This document shows, one piece after another, positions 46,949 to 55,299 of a stretch of 64,000 nt of DNA (the first letter of the stretch is position 1; every line of letters starts with the position of its first letter). A model generated the notes under the pieces. It searched no databases. It was given only the letters and a program-made list of their open reading frames with translations, and was not told the origin of the DNA. Where the stretch lies: the NCBI GenBank assembly GCA_963842835.1, contig CAWJIB010000004.1:62001-126000 (forward strand), given 5' to 3'. Origin of the DNA: Roseiarcus sp963842835. GTDB lineage: Bacteria; Pseudomonadota; Alphaproteobacteria; Rhizobiales; Beijerinckiaceae. Both the position numbers and the translations under genes were made by a program.

Positions 46949-47016
46949 TGACCGGCCATATTTGCCGTTGCTGACCGGCAAGTGTGGCCGATCAAGACCG
47001 GCCAATTTGGCCGGTC
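46949..47016. repeat. GACCGGCC repeats with perfect palindrome
   Basis: Four copies of GACCGGC occur within 68 bp: three direct at about 46949, 46973 and 46996, and one inverted. The last pair makes the 21-bp palindrome at 46996-47016 (GACCGGCCAA-T-TTGGCCGGTC). The array directly follows and touches the end of a HTH protein gene and could be iterons or operators. Confidence 0.5.
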
Positions 47017-47380
47017 AGGCGCGGCCATGCTTCTGCGGCTTCTGAATGGTAAGGAAGAGGCGATAAAGATTGGTCTTCCCGAGCCCGCGTTGGCGTATCT
47101 CAAGGAAGCCCGCTTTCTCCAATTCTTCGAGGTAACGGCGGACGCTTCGTTCGCCTGAGCCCATATCCTCGGCGAGCTTGGTTTGACCCGGGAAGCACGC
47201 ATTGTCACCCCACGCGTATTTCAACAGCATGGCGTAACCGAGTTTGGCCCCGACGGAAATCTCGGTGCTGGTGAGGATGAAGTTCGGCACCTGCGTGAAG
47301 CCGTGCAGCGTCACGGGATCAGCGCCTACGATTTCGATGTTGCGTGCGATGTCCGCGATGTTCCTCGCGATCTGCTCCAT
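47015..47380 (-). CDS. Helix-turn-helix replication-type protein
   Basis: A 121-aa protein from ATG 47380. The central region NFILTSTEISVGAKLGYAML is followed by a winged helix (FPGQTKLAEDMGSGERSVRR, then LEELEKAGFLEIRQRGLGKT), the HTH_36 type seen in plasmid and phage replication or DnaD-like proteins. The iteron-like array sits at its 3' end. It may control copy number or replication of the excised element. Confidence 0.7.
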   Translation of the reverse strand: MEQIARNIADIARNIEIVGADPVTLHGFTQVPNFILTSTEISVGAKLGYAMLLKYAWGDNACFPGQTKLAEDMGSGERSVRRYLEELEKAGFLEIRQRGLGKTNLYRLFLTIQKPQKHGRA

Positions 47381-47431
47381 CCTCGCATTATAGCGCACAC
47401 CGGGCTGTCAAGATGGGCTGTGCACACTCCC

Positions 47432-48103
47432 CTATTGGCCGTACTCCGGTCTCGGCGTTTCCTCGGGCTGCGGTCGGTGTGGGTCCGGCGATCCGAGCAT
47501 CGGCGCGAGCAAGCGTTGCAAGCCGCCGATCAAGACGTTTGTCTCGCGGCTGCGTTCGGTCAGCTCCTTGATCTGCGCATTCTTCGTCGTGAGTTCCTCA
47601 CGAAGGAAAGTCACTTCCCCTTCCAAGCGATCGATGTATCGCTCCGTAAGGTCGGGGGTTGTCGCGACTGGTCGCGGCGTGTCGGGGCTTGTCGGTTGAT
47701 GCTGTCGCTCGGGGTCGTCTCCATTTTCAGCGGTGACATGTGTCGCGTCTTGTCGCGACATGTCGGGATTGGTCGGGGCGTGTTGTCGCGGCGCGTCGCG
47801 GCCAGTTTCGAGGCCATCATCTGCCGCGACGCGCCGCGACTTGTCGTGACCTGTCGCGGTCGGGTTAACCTCCTCGATATAGGCGATGTGCCTGGCGACC
47901 GAGGCCGGGGAGATGAGATACTTTTCGCCGAAGGTGGTTTCGATTCGGCGGCAATCGAGATGACCCTTGGCGCAATAGCGCTGCACGCTCCGCGCCGTCC
48001 GTGGTAGCCCCGCGCGGTCATAGCGTTCCAAAGCGTCGTCGATCGTGAGGGTGTATTCACTGTCGGGGGTCGTCGCGCCTTGTCGCGACATGTCTTCGCT
48101 CAT
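47432..48103 (-). CDS. DNA-binding protein with low-complexity linker and coiled coil
   Basis: A 223-aa protein. The N-terminal MerR/HTH-like domain (LTIDDALERYDRAGLPRTAR, then SVQRYCAKGHLDCRRIETTF and EKYLISPASVARHIAYIEEV) is followed by a disordered linker of about 75 residues rich in Asp, Pro, Arg and Thr, then a coiled coil (TERYIDRLEGEVTFLREELT). The linker DNA is packed with GTCGCGAC-type motifs. I recall similar proteins from alphaproteobacterial plasmids. A maintenance or replication role is likely but not proven. Confidence 0.65.
   Translation of the reverse strand: MSEDMSRQGATTPDSEYTLTIDDALERYDRAGLPRTARSVQRYCAKGHLDCRRIETTFGEKYLISPASVARHIAYIEEVNPTATGHDKSRRVAADDGLETGRDAPRQHAPTNPDMSRQDATHVTAENGDDPERQHQPTSPDTPRPVATTPDLTERYIDRLEGEVTFLREELTTKNAQIKELTERSRETNVLIGGLQRLLAPMLGSPDPHRPQPEETPRPEYGQ
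47651..47880. repeat. GTCGCGAC motif array inside a coding region
   Basis: Many GTCG/CGAC units on both strands, including TTGTCGCGAC at 47659 and TCTTGTCGCGACATGTCG around 47750-47764. A further copy lies at 48081-48095, over the start of the same gene. The motif matches the intergenic tract at 29843-29912, 18 kb away. Confidence 0.55.
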
Positions 48104-48232
48104 GCGGTTCAGTTTAGCGCGGCGCGAGAAGGGAAGGGGCGTTTATCCCCAGGTGAAGTGGCGGGGGCTTCCTAAAGGCCGACAGTTGCGAGGTGCCGAT
48201 TTTCCCTGATACGAGGCGCGGGTCGGATCGAC

Positions 48233-49801
48233 GTGATAGGATCAGTGGCATGGCAAACGGCAACGGCAAATCACTGGAATCTTTGGATTTGGGATGCCGC
48301 GTGTTCGATCCGGGGTGCGAAAGACGCTGCGAAATTCAAGGAATTCATTCTTCCGCTAATTTTCACCAAGCGCCTCTGTGATGTCTTCGATGACGAGCTG
48401 AATCGAATCGCCGAGGAAGTGGGCTCGCGCGCTAAAGCGTTCAAGCTCGTTAAGCACGACAAGAAACTCGTGCGTTTCTATCTGCCGCTCGAACCGAAGA
48501 ATCCGGACGATTCCGTGTGGTCAGTGATCCGGACGCTTTCGGACAAGATCGGCGAGCAATTGACGACGCATATGCGAGGAATCGCGGATGCAAATCCGTT
48601 GCTCAAAGGAATTATCGATCGTGTTGATTTCAATGCCACGACGCATGGCCAGCGGGATATCGACGACGATCGGCTCTCGAATTTGATCGAGGCCATCAGC
48701 GCGAAGCGGCTTGGCCTCAAGGATGTTGAGCCGGACATCATCGGCCGAAGTTACGAGTATCTGATCCGTAAATTCGCGGAGGGGAGCGGGCAGAGCGCCG
48801 GCGAGTTCTACACACCAGCTGAGGTCGGCTTCGTCATGGCGCACATCATGAACGTAGAGCCCGGGATGGAGATTTACGACCCCTGTTGCGGCTCGGCGGG
48901 GCTTCTTATCAAGTGCGAGCTTGTGCTCAATGAGAAGCTCAAGACGAGCAAGAGGCGAGAGGCGACGCCGCTGCGGTTGTACGGCCAAGAGAACGAAGCT
49001 GGCACGTGGGCGATGGCCAATATGAACATGATCATCCACGACATGGAAGGAGAGATTCAAATCGGTGACACTTTTCGGAAGCCGAAGTTCCGGGATGGCA
49101 ATCGTCTCAAGACGTTTGATCGCGTCGTCGCAAATCCTATGTGGAATCAAACGGAGTTCAAAGAAAAAGATTATGACGCCGACGAGCTCGATCGGTTCCC
49201 GAAGGGTGCGGGCTTTCCCGGCGGCAAGGCGGATTGGGGTTGGGTTCAGCACATTCTCGCCAGCATGAAGCCAAAAGGACGGGCAGCTGTAGTGCTCGAC
49301 ACTGGCGCAGCATCGCGCGGTTCCGGCAACGCGAACACCAATAAAGAAAAGGACGTGCGCCGCTGGTTCGTTGAGCAGGACTTGATCGAGGGGGTGCTCT
49401 ACCTCCCAGAAAACCTCTTCTACAACACCACCGCGCCGGGCATTGTGATCGTGCTTAACAAGGCAAAGCCGAAAGAGCGACAGGGCAAACTGTTCCTGCT
49501 CAACGCTAGTCGTGAATTCGAGAAGGGCGATCCTAAGAACTTCATCCCCGAAGCGGCCATCGTCCGCATCGCCGACACTTTCAACACCTGGAAGGAGGTG
49601 GAGAAGTATTCGCGCGTGGTTGGCCACGACGAGCTCACGAGGAATGACTTCAACATCTCACCTAGTCGTTACGTCCACACGGGAGACGCTGACGAATATC
49701 GAGCTATTGCTGAAATTGTTGATGAATTGGACACGCTAGAAACTGAAGCTGTGGCAATAAGCGAGGCATTGAATGGTGTCCTCAAAAAGATTGTTGCTTG
49801 A
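48233..49801 (+). CDS. hsdM: Type I restriction-modification methyltransferase HsdM, N-terminus frameshifted
   Basis: The 522-codon frame shows helical HsdM N-terminal blocks (WDAACSIRGAKDAAKFKEFI, then LPLIFTKRLCDVFDDELNRI), SAM motif I YDPCCGSAGLL near residue 216 and catalytic VVANPMWN near 300, an N6-adenine methylase pattern. The family start MANGNGKSLES lies in another frame (ATG 48250). Removing one T from the TTT at 48282-48284 joins it as SLESWIWDAACSIRG. As given, only an atypical GTG at 48233 opens the long frame. Operon order is hsdM-hsdS-hsdR-metalloprotease. Confidence 0.88.
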   Translation: MIGSVAWQTATANHWNLWIWDAACSIRGAKDAAKFKEFILPLIFTKRLCDVFDDELNRIAEEVGSRAKAFKLVKHDKKLVRFYLPLEPKNPDDSVWSVIRTLSDKIGEQLTTHMRGIADANPLLKGIIDRVDFNATTHGQRDIDDDRLSNLIEAISAKRLGLKDVEPDIIGRSYEYLIRKFAEGSGQSAGEFYTPAEVGFVMAHIMNVEPGMEIYDPCCGSAGLLIKCELVLNEKLKTSKRREATPLRLYGQENEAGTWAMANMNMIIHDMEGEIQIGDTFRKPKFRDGNRLKTFDRVVANPMWNQTEFKEKDYDADELDRFPKGAGFPGGKADWGWVQHILASMKPKGRAAVVLDTGAASRGSGNANTNKEKDVRRWFVEQDLIEGVLYLPENLFYNTTAPGIVIVLNKAKPKERQGKLFLLNASREFEKGDPKNFIPEAAIVRIADTFNTWKEVEKYSRVVGHDELTRNDFNISPSRYVHTGDADEYRAIAEIVDELDTLETEAVAISEALNGVLKKIVA

Positions 49802-49802
49802 T

Positions 49803-51107
49803 ATGACTGAATTAATCACTACCGAAATCGGAGACCTCCCGTCAACGTGGACGGTGACGCGCTTTGACGCGGCTTTCGACGTACAACAGGGGAAGCAGGT
49901 ATCAAAGAGTAATCGGTTGGGCGAAAATCCGAGGCCATTTTTGCGAACGCGGAACGTTTTCTGGGGGAAGCTTGATTTATCTGACCTCGATCAGATGAAT
50001 TTCACGCCTGCCGAAGAGAAGCGTTTGAAATTGGCGATCGGGGATTTGTTGGTCTGCGAAGGAGGCGACATCGGCAGAACAGCGATGTGGGGCGGTGAAG
50101 TGGCACACTGCTACTATCAAAATCACCTGCATCGGGCACGCTTACGCGATCGCGCAGAAGTCAATCCGAGATTTTTTCTGTATTGGCTTTGGTACGCCTT
50201 CGAAATAGGGCACGTGTACTTTGGGCGTGGGAACGTCACTACGATTCCGAATTTGTCGCAGTCAAAGTTGTGCGAGCTACCGATTCCGCTTCCGCCGCTA
50301 GCGGAGCAGAAAAAGATTGCGGCTGTACTATTCCTTACACGGCAGGCGATCGAGCAACAGGACAGGCTGATTGCGCTGACCAAGGAACTGAAAAAGACGC
50401 TCCTCCAGCAACTCTTCACCAGCGGCCGCCGCCACGAACTCCAAATGCGAACCGACATAGGCCCCGTCCCGGCGAGCTGGACGTTCACCAATGTTGGAAG
50501 CGTGGCAAAGATCCAGAGTGGCGGGACGCCGGCCCGTGAGGTTCCTGAAAACTGGAACGGCGGGACAATTCCATGGGTGAAGACCGGTGAGATCGACTAC
50601 TGCGTGATCCGGGACACCGAGGAAAAGATTACTGCCGCCGGACTCGCAAACTCGGCCGCGCGGCTCTTTCCTGCCGGTACCTTGCTAATGGCAATGTATG
50701 GCCAGGGGGTTACTCGCGGGAGGGTTGCGCTGCTCGGGATTGAGGCCACCACCAATCAGGCATGTGCCTCCATCACTCCGCACGACGAAACGCGGGTCTC
50801 GTCCAGCTTCCTCTACCACTGGTTCGAACACCATTACGAGAATCTGCGGAAACTCGGCCACGGGGCCAATCAGAGGAACATGAACGCCGCCCTCATTCGC
50901 GGCTTTCCGCTTGCGTACCCGTCACCCGACGAGCAAGCGGAAATCGTATCTTCGCTTTCAGCTCTCGACGCGAAGCGCGACGTCCACCAACGCAAACACG
51001 CCACCCTCACGGCCCTCTTCCGCACCATGTTGCATCAGTTGATGACCGCCCAAATCCGCGTGTGCGATCTCGATCTGCCAGAAATGGAGAGCGCCATTGC
51101 TGCCTAA
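49803..51107 (+). CDS. hsdS: Type I restriction-modification specificity subunit HsdS
   Basis: A 434-aa protein with two target-recognition domains, each followed by a conserved helix: LPIPLPPLAEQKKIAAVLFL (near residue 165) and ALIRGFPLAYPSPDEQAEIV (near 367). The second begins GPVPASWTFTNVGSVAKIQS. It sets the DNA target of the HsdMSR complex. The start is 1 nt past the hsdM stop, so the two are coupled. Confidence 0.94.
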   Translation: MTELITTEIGDLPSTWTVTRFDAAFDVQQGKQVSKSNRLGENPRPFLRTRNVFWGKLDLSDLDQMNFTPAEEKRLKLAIGDLLVCEGGDIGRTAMWGGEVAHCYYQNHLHRARLRDRAEVNPRFFLYWLWYAFEIGHVYFGRGNVTTIPNLSQSKLCELPIPLPPLAEQKKIAAVLFLTRQAIEQQDRLIALTKELKKTLLQQLFTSGRRHELQMRTDIGPVPASWTFTNVGSVAKIQSGGTPAREVPENWNGGTIPWVKTGEIDYCVIRDTEEKITAAGLANSAARLFPAGTLLMAMYGQGVTRGRVALLGIEATTNQACASITPHDETRVSSSFLYHWFEHHYENLRKLGHGANQRNMNAALIRGFPLAYPSPDEQAEIVSSLSALDAKRDVHQRKHATLTALFRTMLHQLMTAQIRVCDLDLPEMESAIAA

Positions 51108-51109
51108 CC

Positions 51110-54061
51110 ATGTCTAAGCCCGGCGAACATAAGACCGTTCAAGCTCGCATCCTGCACTATGCGCAGGAGATAGGCTGGCGGTACGTGCCTCGCGCTGAGG
51201 CGGAGGCGCGGCGCGGTTTTGATTCTGACGGCGCAACACCGGAAGACCGCGCACGCCCCGCGTCGCCCTTCTTTGGCGACCTACTGCACAAACAGGTGTG
51301 CGCGTTCAATCCGAAATACAAAGAAGCCGAGGGCGCGCTCGTCGGCGAATTGCAGCGGCTCAAAACTGACATCTACGGCAATCGCGATTTTCTGACATAC
51401 CTCCGGAATCAGGGAAAATTCTATTGCGCCGAAGAGAACCGCGAGCTTGATCTCACGATCATCGACTACGGAGACGTAGCGCGACCGCGCGAGGAATGGC
51501 GAAATGTCTACGAGGTGACCGAAGAGTTTTACGTCCATAACGGCCGATATGGTACGCGCGAAGACGTGGTGTTCTTGATCAATGGCATTCCGGTGCTCGT
51601 CATCGAATGCAAGAACGCGAGCAAGGAAGAAGCCATCGCGCTTGGTGTCGATCAAATTCGCCGGTACCACACCGAGACGCCCGAGGTGATGGTGCCGGAG
51701 ATGCTGTTCACGGCAACCGAGGCGATCGGCTTCGCGTACGGGGCCACTTGGAGCTTGGTCCGCCGGAACATCTTTAATTGGAAGCACGAAGAGGTTGGCA
51801 ATCTCGAAGCAAAGGTGAAGAGCTTCTGCACCGTTCCGCACGTGTTGCGCTTGCTGAAGGATTTCATTCTCTTCGCCGAAAAGGACGAGGAGCTTCAGAA
51901 GCTCATTTTGCGCCAGCACCAGGCGGCGGCGGTCAACAAAGTGGTTGGGCGAGCACTCGATCCGGCGCATTCACGCGGTCTCGTGTGGCACACTCAGGGG
52001 AGCGGCAAAACCTACACGATGATCAAGGCGGCGGAGCTATTGTTCAAAGCGAACGAAGCGCAGAAGCCGACCATCCTCCTGATGATTGATCGCAACGAGC
52101 TTGAGGATCAGATGCTCAAGAACCTCGCGGCGGTTGGCATGGCAAATGTGGAGCACGCAGACAGCATCGCGACATTGAACAAGTTGCTCAACGAGAAGGG
52201 ACGCGACTATCGCGGCATCGTGGTGACGATGATTCATAAGTTCCGCGACATGCCGGCAAGCCTCAACACACGCAAAAATATTTTCGTGTTGATCGACGAA
52301 GCGCACCGGACGACCGGCGGCGATCTCGGCAATTTCCTGATGGCCGGTTTGCCAAACGCGAGCTTCATTGGCTTCACGGGCACTCCGGTCGATAAGACGG
52401 CCTATGGTCGCGGCACCTTCAAGACCTTTGGCTGCGAGGACGATAAGGGCTATCTGCACAAGTACTCGATTTCGGAAAGCATCGAGGACGGCACGACCCT
52501 GCCTTTGTATTACAACCTTGCGCCGAACGAGATGCGCGTGCCACACGACATTATGGAAAAGGAATTCCTTTCGCTGGCTGAGGGCGAGGGAATTGCGGAC
52601 ATCGAAGAGCTCAACAAAATTCTCGATCGGGCGATCAATCTCAAGAATTTTCTTAAGGGCAAAGAGCGCGTCAAGAAGGTCGCGCAATACGTCGCCGACC
52701 ATTACCGCGAGAATGTCGAGCCGCTCGGATATAAGGCATTTCTGGTTGCCGTCGATCGTGAAGCCTGCGCCTTCTATAAGGAGGCGCTCGATAAAATTCT
52801 GCCGGCGCACTATTCGGAAATTGTCTATACAGGGAATAATAACGATCCGGCGCACCTCAAGAAGTGGCACCTTGACCCGACGCGCGAAAAGCAAATTCGC
52901 AAGGACTTCGCCAAGCTTGGCGAGTGGCCGAAAATTCTGATCGTGACGGAAAAGCTCCTCACCGGCTTCGACGCGCCGATTCTTTACGCGATGTATCTCG
53001 ATAAGCCGATGCGCGATCATACGCTGTTGCAGGCGATTGCGCGCGTCAATCGTCCGTACGAGAACGAAGGGGCGGAGATGGTGAAGCCGCACGGCTTCGT
53101 GCTCGATTTTGTCGGCATCTTTGACAAACTCGAAAAGGCGCTCGCTTTCGATAGCGACGAAATCAATTCGATCGTCAAAGACATCAATCTGCTTAAGGCG
53201 CTTTTCCAATCGAAGATGGAATTGAAAGCGCCGGAATATCTTGCGCTAATCACCCGAAAATTCGACGACAAGGATGTCGACAATTTGATTGAACATTTCC
53301 GGGACGAAGGCCGACGGAAAGAACTTTTCAAGGAGTACAAAGAAATCGAGATGCTCTACGAAATTATTTCTCCGGACAAATTTCTGCGGCCGTTCATAGA
53401 GAGTTACACGACGCTCTCGTCGATCTATGATGTGGTGCGCAACGCGTACTCAAAGAAAGTTTATGTTGACCGGGCATTTCAAAAAAAGACAAATGAACTG
53501 GTGCAGAAGCACATCGATGCTGGGCAATTGGGGCAAGTGACGGAATTCGTCAAGATCGACCAGAACACGATCGAATTGATTAAGCGGCAAAAAGGTGGGG
53601 ATGGAACGAAGATCATCAACCTTGTGAAAAGCGTCGCCAAGGCGGCAGAAGAAAACGCTAGTGATCCATTTTTGATTGCGCTCGCCGAGCGGGCGATGGC
53701 GGTTCAGACCGCTTTCGAGGACCGGCAGACAAGCACCGCGGATGCGTTGGGTGAGCTGATCAAAGAAGTCGAACGGAATGAGGTGCGAAAGCGGGAACAG
53801 GCTGCGAAAGGACTCGATGGGTTGGGTTACTTTGTCCTCTGCAAGCTCACGGATGACGGCTTCCAGAATCCGGAGAAGGCGAGCCGCGAGGTCGCTGAGT
53901 CGTTCGGGAAGTTTCCAAATTGGCGGCGGAGTGAAGCCGAGCTACGCGAGTTGCGAAAGAAGGTGACATTCGCGCTGCTGCGGGACGAAGATAGCGTCGA
54001 AAAAGTTACGGCGACGGTTGAAGCGCTTTTCGCGCTTCTTCGGAAGAGCTTCAAACCATGA
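51110..54061 (+). CDS. hsdR: Type I restriction enzyme HsdR subunit
   Basis: A 983-aa motor/nuclease. The PD-(D/E)XK domain is visible in RELDLTIIDYGDVARP and GIPVLVIECKNASKEEA (E and K near 166 and 168). SF2 motifs: Walker A HTQGSGKTYTM near 298, DEAH near 398, then FIGFTGTPVDKTAYGRGTF. The ATG 51110 (MSKPGEHKTVQARILHYAQE) follows the hsdS stop by 2 nt. It cuts unmethylated foreign DNA after translocation. Confidence 0.95.
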   Translation: MSKPGEHKTVQARILHYAQEIGWRYVPRAEAEARRGFDSDGATPEDRARPASPFFGDLLHKQVCAFNPKYKEAEGALVGELQRLKTDIYGNRDFLTYLRNQGKFYCAEENRELDLTIIDYGDVARPREEWRNVYEVTEEFYVHNGRYGTREDVVFLINGIPVLVIECKNASKEEAIALGVDQIRRYHTETPEVMVPEMLFTATEAIGFAYGATWSLVRRNIFNWKHEEVGNLEAKVKSFCTVPHVLRLLKDFILFAEKDEELQKLILRQHQAAAVNKVVGRALDPAHSRGLVWHTQGSGKTYTMIKAAELLFKANEAQKPTILLMIDRNELEDQMLKNLAAVGMANVEHADSIATLNKLLNEKGRDYRGIVVTMIHKFRDMPASLNTRKNIFVLIDEAHRTTGGDLGNFLMAGLPNASFIGFTGTPVDKTAYGRGTFKTFGCEDDKGYLHKYSISESIEDGTTLPLYYNLAPNEMRVPHDIMEKEFLSLAEGEGIADIEELNKILDRAINLKNFLKGKERVKKVAQYVADHYRENVEPLGYKAFLVAVDREACAFYKEALDKILPAHYSEIVYTGNNNDPAHLKKWHLDPTREKQIRKDFAKLGEWPKILIVTEKLLTGFDAPILYAMYLDKPMRDHTLLQAIARVNRPYENEGAEMVKPHGFVLDFVGIFDKLEKALAFDSDEINSIVKDINLLKALFQSKMELKAPEYLALITRKFDDKDVDNLIEHFRDEGRRKELFKEYKEIEMLYEIISPDKFLRPFIESYTTLSSIYDVVRNAYSKKVYVDRAFQKKTNELVQKHIDAGQLGQVTEFVKIDQNTIELIKRQKGGDGTKIINLVKSVAKAAEENASDPFLIALAERAMAVQTAFEDRQTSTADALGELIKEVERNEVRKREQAAKGLDGLGYFVLCKLTDDGFQNPEKASREVAESFGKFPNWRRSEAELRELRKKVTFALLRDEDSVEKVTATVEALFALLRKSFKP

Positions 54062-54387
54062 AGTCTTGGAAGGACAAAGAGGAATTTAAGGCGCTTGTGC
54101 GTGAGTGGGCGCACAAGCTCGACGCGAAGGTCGCGACGATCTACGTGCGACCGATGCGACGAAAGTGGGCGTCGTGTTCGACAGCGGGCAGTCTCAATTT
54201 CAACGATGAATTGCTCGCCCTTGATCGAGAACTCGGCGAGTACGTGATTGTCCACGAGCTGCTGCATTTTTCAGTGCCCAATCATGGCAAGCTATGGAAA
54301 AGCAGAATGCTGGCTCACCTCGGGGATCATGAGCGAATTGCAGCGCGGCTGCCGTGTCTCCCTGAACGGCGGCGAGCGCGAGTGTGA
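54058..54387 (+). CDS. YgjP-like (DUF45) zinc metalloprotease linked to type I R-M
   Basis: A 109-aa protein overlapping hsdR by ATGA. It has the zinc-binding HELLHFSVPNHGKLWKS (HExxH plus a downstream His) and RPMRRKWASCSTAGSLNFND, the YgjP/DUF45 pattern. Such genes often end type I R-M operons; a role in controlling HsdR, by analogy with ClpXP alleviation elsewhere, is speculative. Confidence 0.85.
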   Translation: MKSWKDKEEFKALVREWAHKLDAKVATIYVRPMRRKWASCSTAGSLNFNDELLALDRELGEYVIVHELLHFSVPNHGKLWKSRMLAHLGDHERIAARLPCLPERRRARV

Positions 54388-54465
54388 TTTTCGGGCTGGC
54401 TGAGAGGTGATGCGACGCCCGCCATGGGGCGTCGCGGGTTTGAAGTCAGCGGGTTCGTCGATTGG

Positions 54466-54672
54466 TTAGAGCGGTTCTGACGCGGTCGTTGGTTCGGCCG
54501 CACGCTTGGTCGGGCACGTCTTCGCGTTATGACCCGCCTCGCCGCAGCGTGTGCACCGGGACGCCTTCTTGGTCGGGAGCCCGCCGGCGAAGAGCTCGGC
54601 CAATTGCAGGTCGATTTCTTCGCGTTGCGCGATGAGCTCTTTGGCGCGGGCGATCTGCTCGTCGATCGTCAT
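54466..54672 (-). CDS. Small zinc-knuckle protein
   Basis: A 68-aa protein: an N-terminal coiled helix (MTIDEQIARAKELIAQREEI) and a CCHC zinc knuckle (CTRCGEAGHNAKTC), a nucleic-acid-binding fold. It lies 3 bp after the gene at 54676 in the same direction. Function unknown. Confidence 0.7.
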   Translation of the reverse strand: MTIDEQIARAKELIAQREEIDLQLAELFAGGLPTKKASRCTRCGEAGHNAKTCPTKRAAEPTTASEPL

Positions 54673-54675
54673 CGG

Positions 54676-55170
54676 TCACTCCGCGGCTACGCGGTGCTCG
54701 CCGGCGAGGTGGAACTCGACGAAAGCCCGTTGGTCATAGGGGAAGTAGCCAAGCACGTCGAAGAACTCGCGCTGGCCGATGATCTCGGCATAGAGGATGC
54801 GCTGCCATCGCCTCGTGCGCGGGCAGTCGCCGTAGACGGTCACGAGGTGCTCGGCCTGCATGCGGTACGCGGCGAACTCGCCCTCGAACGAGAAGTCGTG
54901 CCGGCCGCGCCAATGGCACCAATCGTGCCAGGCGCGGAATGCGTAGTTCACTTCCGGATCGCCGTAGATCGTCTTCTCGGACCCGCCGCTCCAGACGAGC
55001 ATCGGCTTGCCGGCGTCGAGCCGGGCGACGAGTTCCTCGTAGGATTGCGGCGCGTCCTCGGCGGCCTGGAAGCCGCAGGGGAAGAGACGATGCGCCATCG
55101 CGAGCACGGCGGCGTTGAACTGGATGTCGAGCGCGATTTCGCGAACGTCGGAACACTGTGATCGTGACAT
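54676..55170 (-). CDS. Island protein of unknown function
   Basis: A 164-aa soluble protein rich in Trp and His (WHDWCHWRGRHDFSFEGEFA, then RRWQRILYAEIIGQREFFDV). It resembles uncharacterised proteins I recall on alphaproteobacterial mobile elements. The ATG at 55170 lies 130 bp from the integrase stop. With the zinc-knuckle gene it forms a two-gene unit. Confidence 0.6.
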   Translation of the reverse strand: MSRSQCSDVREIALDIQFNAAVLAMAHRLFPCGFQAAEDAPQSYEELVARLDAGKPMLVWSGGSEKTIYGDPEVNYAFRAWHDWCHWRGRHDFSFEGEFAAYRMQAEHLVTVYGDCPRTRRWQRILYAEIIGQREFFDVLGYFPYDQRAFVEFHLAGEHRVAAE

Positions 55171-55299
55171 GGTTGGCTCCCTTGTTGCGGGGAGCCGAGT
55201 CAGTAATCACAGAAATCGCAGCGATCACCGTGCGATATGTTGCGGCGCGCGCCTGGTTGGCGCGGTATGCGCCGCCATGCGCTATCATCAATTATTGTT

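Noticed and set aside
29781..48095. GTCGCGAC tracts as a CRISPR array
   Set aside because: Copies are short, irregularly spaced and partly coding; there are no constant-length repeats and spacers and no cas genes.
50762..51109. N-terminal extension of HsdR to 50762
   Set aside because: It lies entirely inside hsdS; the ATG at 51110 gives the expected start.
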